Below are positions 7,709-9,782 of a stretch of DNA of 9,782 nt, piece after piece. Position 1 is the first letter of the stretch; each line of letters opens with the position of its first letter. The notes under the pieces were generated by a model. That model did no database searches. It saw only the letters and a program-made list of their open reading frames with translations, and had not been told where the DNA came from. Origin of the DNA: Flavobacterium sp. Its GTDB lineage: Bacteria > Bacteroidota > Bacteroidia > Flavobacteriales > Flavobacteriaceae. Made by a program: the position numbers and the translations under genes. Location: the NCBI RefSeq assembly GCF_003525665.1, contig NZ_DQDX01000147.1, forward strand, positions 1-9,782, written 5' to 3'.

Positions 7709-7749
7709 ATGAGAATGATTTCAAAAGAATTTGCACTCTCATTTTGAAA
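7709..7749 (-). promoter_or_regulatory. Mutually exclusive hairpins just upstream of thrA
   Basis: In the thrA-strand RNA two stems compete. Stem A pairs TTTCAAAA (7749-7742) with TTTTGAAA (7726-7719), 8 bases without mismatch. Stem B pairs ATGAGAGTG (7742-7734) with CATTCTCAT (7717-7709), 9 pairs including one G-U. The left arm of B lies in the loop of A and the right arm of A lies in the loop of B, so they are either alternatives or an H-type pseudoknot. They lie between the threonine-rich leader frame and the thrA start at 7684, where switching structures of an attenuator would be expected. Neither stem is followed by a strong U-run, so which one, if any, stops transcription or hides the start is not clear. 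Confidence 0.45.
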
Positions 7750-7778
7750 GTCCATTGCAATTGGATTATATGTGAAAA

Positions 7779-7904
7779 TTATACCCCAAATGGGGTTGTA
7801 GTTGTTGTAGATGTAGTGCCAACAAAAGTCGCAACCAAAGATTTGATTGTAGATACGAAGCTGTATTTGTGGCAATTGTTCAACATATATTTCAAAAGTA
7901 CCAT
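7779..7904 (-). CDS. Putative threonine operon leader peptide
   Basis: A 41-codon frame on the thrA strand ends 94 bases before thrA. Its C-terminus reads GTTSTTTTTPFGV (29-41): seven of the eight residues at 30-37 are threonine, encoded by mixed ACT/ACA/ACC codons, so this is not a simple DNA repeat. A threonine run directly ahead of threonine biosynthesis genes is the hallmark of ribosome-mediated attenuation, as in the E. coli thrL leader. The longest ATG start is at 7904, with an A-rich context (ACTAAAAA). A second in-frame ATG at 7886 gives 35 residues and would fit better if the promoter-like element at 7900-7893 is real. The last five codons overlap a GC-rich hairpin. Possible alternative RNA pairings within the leader are 7825-7820 with 7807-7802, and 7836-7832 with 7798-7794; the latter would compete for the hairpin's left arm. 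The call rests on peptide content and position; the start codon is unsure. Confidence 0.75.
   Translation of the reverse strand: MVLLKYMLNNCHKYSFVSTIKSLVATFVGTTSTTTTTPFGV
7783..7796 (-). terminator. Candidate attenuator hairpin at the end of the leader frame
   Basis: In the thrA-strand RNA ACCCC (7796-7792) pairs with GGGGT (7787-7783) around the loop ATTT. It is the most GC-rich stem in an otherwise AT-rich leader, followed by UAUAAUUUUC, an imperfect U-tract. It covers leader codons 37-41, just after the threonine run, so a ribosome stalled on threonine codons would cover its left arm and keep it open. This fits an attenuator or a pause hairpin, but the stem is short (5-6 pairs) and termination here is an inference. 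Confidence 0.4.
7893..7900 (-). promoter_or_regulatory. Candidate -7 promoter element for the thr operon
   Basis: TACTTTTG, read on the minus strand from 7900 to 7893, matches the Bacteroidota -7 consensus TAnnTTTG at every fixed base. A TTG lies at 7918-7916, 15 bases upstream, which is shorter than the usual spacing to the -33 element. Transcription would start around 7889-7886, placing the second in-frame ATG of the leader (7886) at or almost at the RNA 5' end. If real, the leader frame's first ATG (7904) is upstream of the transcript and cannot be used. Confidence 0.35.
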
Positions 7905-8094
7905 TTTTTAGTTACCAAAAAAACGAGTTGGTTATTTTTGTGAATCCTTCATTTTTAGTGAGTTTATTGATTTTTAAAAATGATATTCTATTTATATGAA
8001 GTGATTTTTTAACAAATATTCAATAAAATAATGGCTTTAAACCTTGTTTTTTAACATTCGTTTACGGAATTTTGAGGTCTAATTTAATTCCAAA
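7905..8094. promoter_or_regulatory. Divergent upstream region between the thr leader and hutH
   Basis: This 190-base AT-rich stretch shows no supportable gene. Toward hutH the only full match to TAnnTTTG is TATTTTTG at 7933-7940, without a TTG at the usual distance upstream, which would give a 5' leader of roughly 150 bases. Nothing closer to the hutH ATG matches the consensus well. No inverted repeat that would suggest a HutC-like operator was seen. Confidence 0.25.
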
Positions 8095-9597
8095 ATGGAC
8101 AATTCGCATTATATAAGTTCAGAAGTACTGCATTTAGAGACTTTACAAGAAATAATTTCACAACACAAAATGATTGCTTTATCAGAAGAAGCCAAAGTAA
8201 ATATTCAAAAATGTAGAGAATATTTAGACACCAAAATGGCTGGAAACGAAAAAGCGATTTATGGAATTAACACTGGTTTTGGATCGTTATATAATGTAAA
8301 AATTTCCAATGAAAATCTATCGCAACTACAATCCAATCTAGTTAAATCGCATGCTTGTGGAACTGGCGATGAAGTTCCAAGTGAAATTGTGAAAATTATG
8401 TTGTTGCTTAAAATTCAGTCGTTGAGTTATGGACATTCTGGTGTGCAATTGCAAACCGTAGAACGATTGGTAGATTTTTATAACAATGATGTTTTACCTG
8501 TAATTTACACACAAGGTTCGCTTGGTGCGAGTGGTGATTTGGCTCCGTTAGCACATTTATCATTACCATTATTAGGTGAAGGTGAAGTGAATTATGAAGG
8601 ATTTCGTCAACCATCAAGTAAAGTTTTAGAAAAATTAGGATGGCAACCAATAGTTCTACAATCAAAAGAAGGATTGGCGTTGTTGAATGGAACGCAATTT
8701 ATGAGTGCTTATGGAAGTTATATTTTGCTAAAAGCGATGAAATATTCGTATTTGGCTGATGTAATTTCGGCAATTTCATTAGAAGGATTTGACGGAAGAA
8801 TTGAGCCTTTTAATGAATTGATACATTATGTTCGTCCGCACAAAGGTCAGATTGTGACGGCAAAACGAATGACTGATTTGTTGGAAGATAGTGAAATTAT
8901 TGCTCAAGAAAAACAACACGTTCAAGATCCCTATTCGTTTAGATGTATTCCACAAGTGCATGGTGCTTCGAAAGATACAATTGATTATGTAAAGAAAGTA
9001 TTTAAGACTGAAATTAATTCGGTTACTGATAATCCAAATATTTTTGTAGGTGAAGACGTGATTATTTCTGGTGGAAATTTCCATGGTCAACCTTTGGCAA
9101 TGGCTTTAGATTTTCTTGCAATTGCTTTATCTGAATTAGGAAGTATTTCTGAAAGAAGAACCTATCAATTGATTTCTGGATTGCGTGGTTTACCTGCATT
9201 TTTGGTTGATAATCCAGGTTTAAATTCTGGTTTTATGATTCCACAATATACGGCTGCGAGTATTGCTAGTCAGAACAAACAATTGGCAACTCCAGCAAGT
9301 ATTGACAGTATTGTTTCTAGTAACGGACAAGAAGATCACGTTTCGATGGGAGCAAATGCAGCTACAAAATGCTTGAAAGTTATGGAAAATTTAGAGCGAA
9401 TTTTGGCGATTGAATTAATGAACGCTTCGCAAGCAATTGAATTCAGAAGACCTTTAAAATCAAGTGACTTTATTGAAATGTTTGTAAAATCATATAGAGA
9501 AGAAGTTCCGTTTGTAAAAGAAGACAGAATTTTACATTATGATATTGAAAAATCTGTAGCGTTTTTAAATAGCTTTTTGATTGATTTGGAGGATTGA
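8095..9597 (+). CDS. hutH: Histidine ammonia-lyase
   Basis: This enzyme removes ammonia from L-histidine to give urocanate, the first step of histidine degradation, in the cytoplasm. The 500-residue protein has the family's MIO cofactor triad Ala145-Ser146-Gly147 in GSLGASGDLAPLAHLSL, the catalytic Tyr56 in YGINTGFG (56-63), and SH at 85-86. YSFRCIPQVHG at 280-290 and GGNFHGQPLAMALDF at 326-340 match the active-site blocks. Glu413 in NGQEDHVSMG (410-419) is typical of histidine lyases; tyrosine and phenylalanine lyases, including the flavobacterial tyrosine lyase, have NQD there, so HutH is preferred over an aromatic lyase. The ATG at 8095 follows CCAAA and gives a normal family length. No hutU, hutI or hutG lies in the window, so the gene stands apart from the rest of the pathway. 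It diverges from the thr operon and converges on the right-edge gene. Confidence 0.95.
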   Translation: MDNSHYISSEVLHLETLQEIISQHKMIALSEEAKVNIQKCREYLDTKMAGNEKAIYGINTGFGSLYNVKISNENLSQLQSNLVKSHACGTGDEVPSEIVKIMLLLKIQSLSYGHSGVQLQTVERLVDFYNNDVLPVIYTQGSLGASGDLAPLAHLSLPLLGEGEVNYEGFRQPSSKVLEKLGWQPIVLQSKEGLALLNGTQFMSAYGSYILLKAMKYSYLADVISAISLEGFDGRIEPFNELIHYVRPHKGQIVTAKRMTDLLEDSEIIAQEKQHVQDPYSFRCIPQVHGASKDTIDYVKKVFKTEINSVTDNPNIFVGEDVIISGGNFHGQPLAMALDFLAIALSELGSISERRTYQLISGLRGLPAFLVDNPGLNSGFMIPQYTAASIASQNKQLATPASIDSIVSSNGQEDHVSMGANAATKCLKVMENLERILAIELMNASQAIEFRRPLKSSDFIEMFVKSYREEVPFVKEDRILHYDIEKSVAFLNSFLIDLED

Positions 9598-9609
9598 TTT
9601 AAATTGAAG

Positions 9610-9782
9610 TTAATTCTGTTTTAAAATTTTTGCAGGTTTATACATTATAAGCTGTTCATCATTTCCAAGTATTTCAACGTCTTTATCTATGTAAAGTATA
9701 TTCATTTTCAATTTTAAATTATTTCTTATGTTTAATGATTTTAAATGATTGTTGTGAATTATTATTTGTATTAATTCAGTAT
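9610..9782 (-). CDS. C-terminal end of an unrecognised protein, possibly leucine-rich repeats
   Basis: A minus-strand frame enters from the right edge and runs 56 codons to a TAA at 9612-9610. It includes HLKSLNIRNNLKLK (about residues 12-25 of the visible part) and ends ...EQLIMYKPAKILKQN. The spacing of Leu/Ile and Asn (LKSLNIRNN) is reminiscent of leucine-rich repeats found in flavobacterial proteins, but one repeat is not enough to assign a family. An internal ATG at 9707-9705 exists, but the frame is open upstream of it to the edge. It converges on hutH with 12 bases between the stop codons. A chance open frame remains possible in such AT-rich DNA, although tight convergent packing supports a real gene. 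Confidence 0.5.
   Translation of the reverse strand, partial: TELIQIIIHNNHLKSLNIRNNLKLKMNILYIDKDVEILGNDEQLIMYKPAKILKQN

Noticed and set aside
7681..7875. A 64-codon minus-strand frame overlapping the leader and ending in an ATGA overlap with the thrA start.
   Set aside because: It needs a TTG start, is rich in Asn, Ile and aromatic residues without domain features, and occupies the other frame of the same bases that encode the threonine run. The stop overlap with thrA is suggestive of coupling but could be chance; the threonine frame explains the region better.

Overview
The window looks like chromosomal DNA of a member of the Bacteroidota, most likely Flavobacterium or a close relative. It is strongly AT-rich. 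Start codons have A-rich leaders rather than clear Shine-Dalgarno sites, at least one match to the Bacteroidota -7 promoter element (TAnnTTTG) is present, and the protein variants fit that group. The content is mostly housekeeping metabolism, with no mobile element, CRISPR array, phage gene or defence gene.

Layout from left to right. The first 24 bases (minus strand) appear to be the start of gcvT, of which only eight codons are visible. It diverges from nnrD (226-1074, plus), the NAD(P)HX repair dehydratase. Next come three minus-strand blocks: a YkuD-type L,D-transpeptidase lipoprotein (1076-1936), an aldose 1-epimerase-like protein (2018-2872), and threonine synthase, homoserine kinase and bifunctional aspartokinase/homoserine dehydrogenase (2876-7684). 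Read in transcription order this is thrA-thrB-thrC followed by the epimerase-like gene only 3 bases later, so the four genes probably form one operon. hutH (8095-9597, plus) diverges from it and converges on a truncated, unrecognised minus-strand gene at the right edge (9610 to beyond 9782).

The thrABC products carry out most of the route from aspartate to threonine: aspartate phosphorylation, reduction of the semialdehyde to homoserine, phosphorylation, and conversion to threonine. Aspartate-semialdehyde dehydrogenase is not in the window. HutH starts histidine breakdown; the other hut genes are not here.

The most notable feature is not an obvious large ORF. Between thrA and hutH, on the thrA strand, lies a short reading frame (7779-7904) whose end encodes seven threonines in eight codons. 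It is followed by a small GC-rich hairpin and, just before thrA, two mutually exclusive hairpins. This is the expected architecture of a threonine-responsive attenuator. Other unexplained structure includes a near-perfect 35-base palindrome that supplies the thrA stop codon, an inverted array of heptamer repeats between thrB and thrC, and a triple TTTTACAT motif upstream of the L,D-transpeptidase gene. No wholly new multi-gene system was found.
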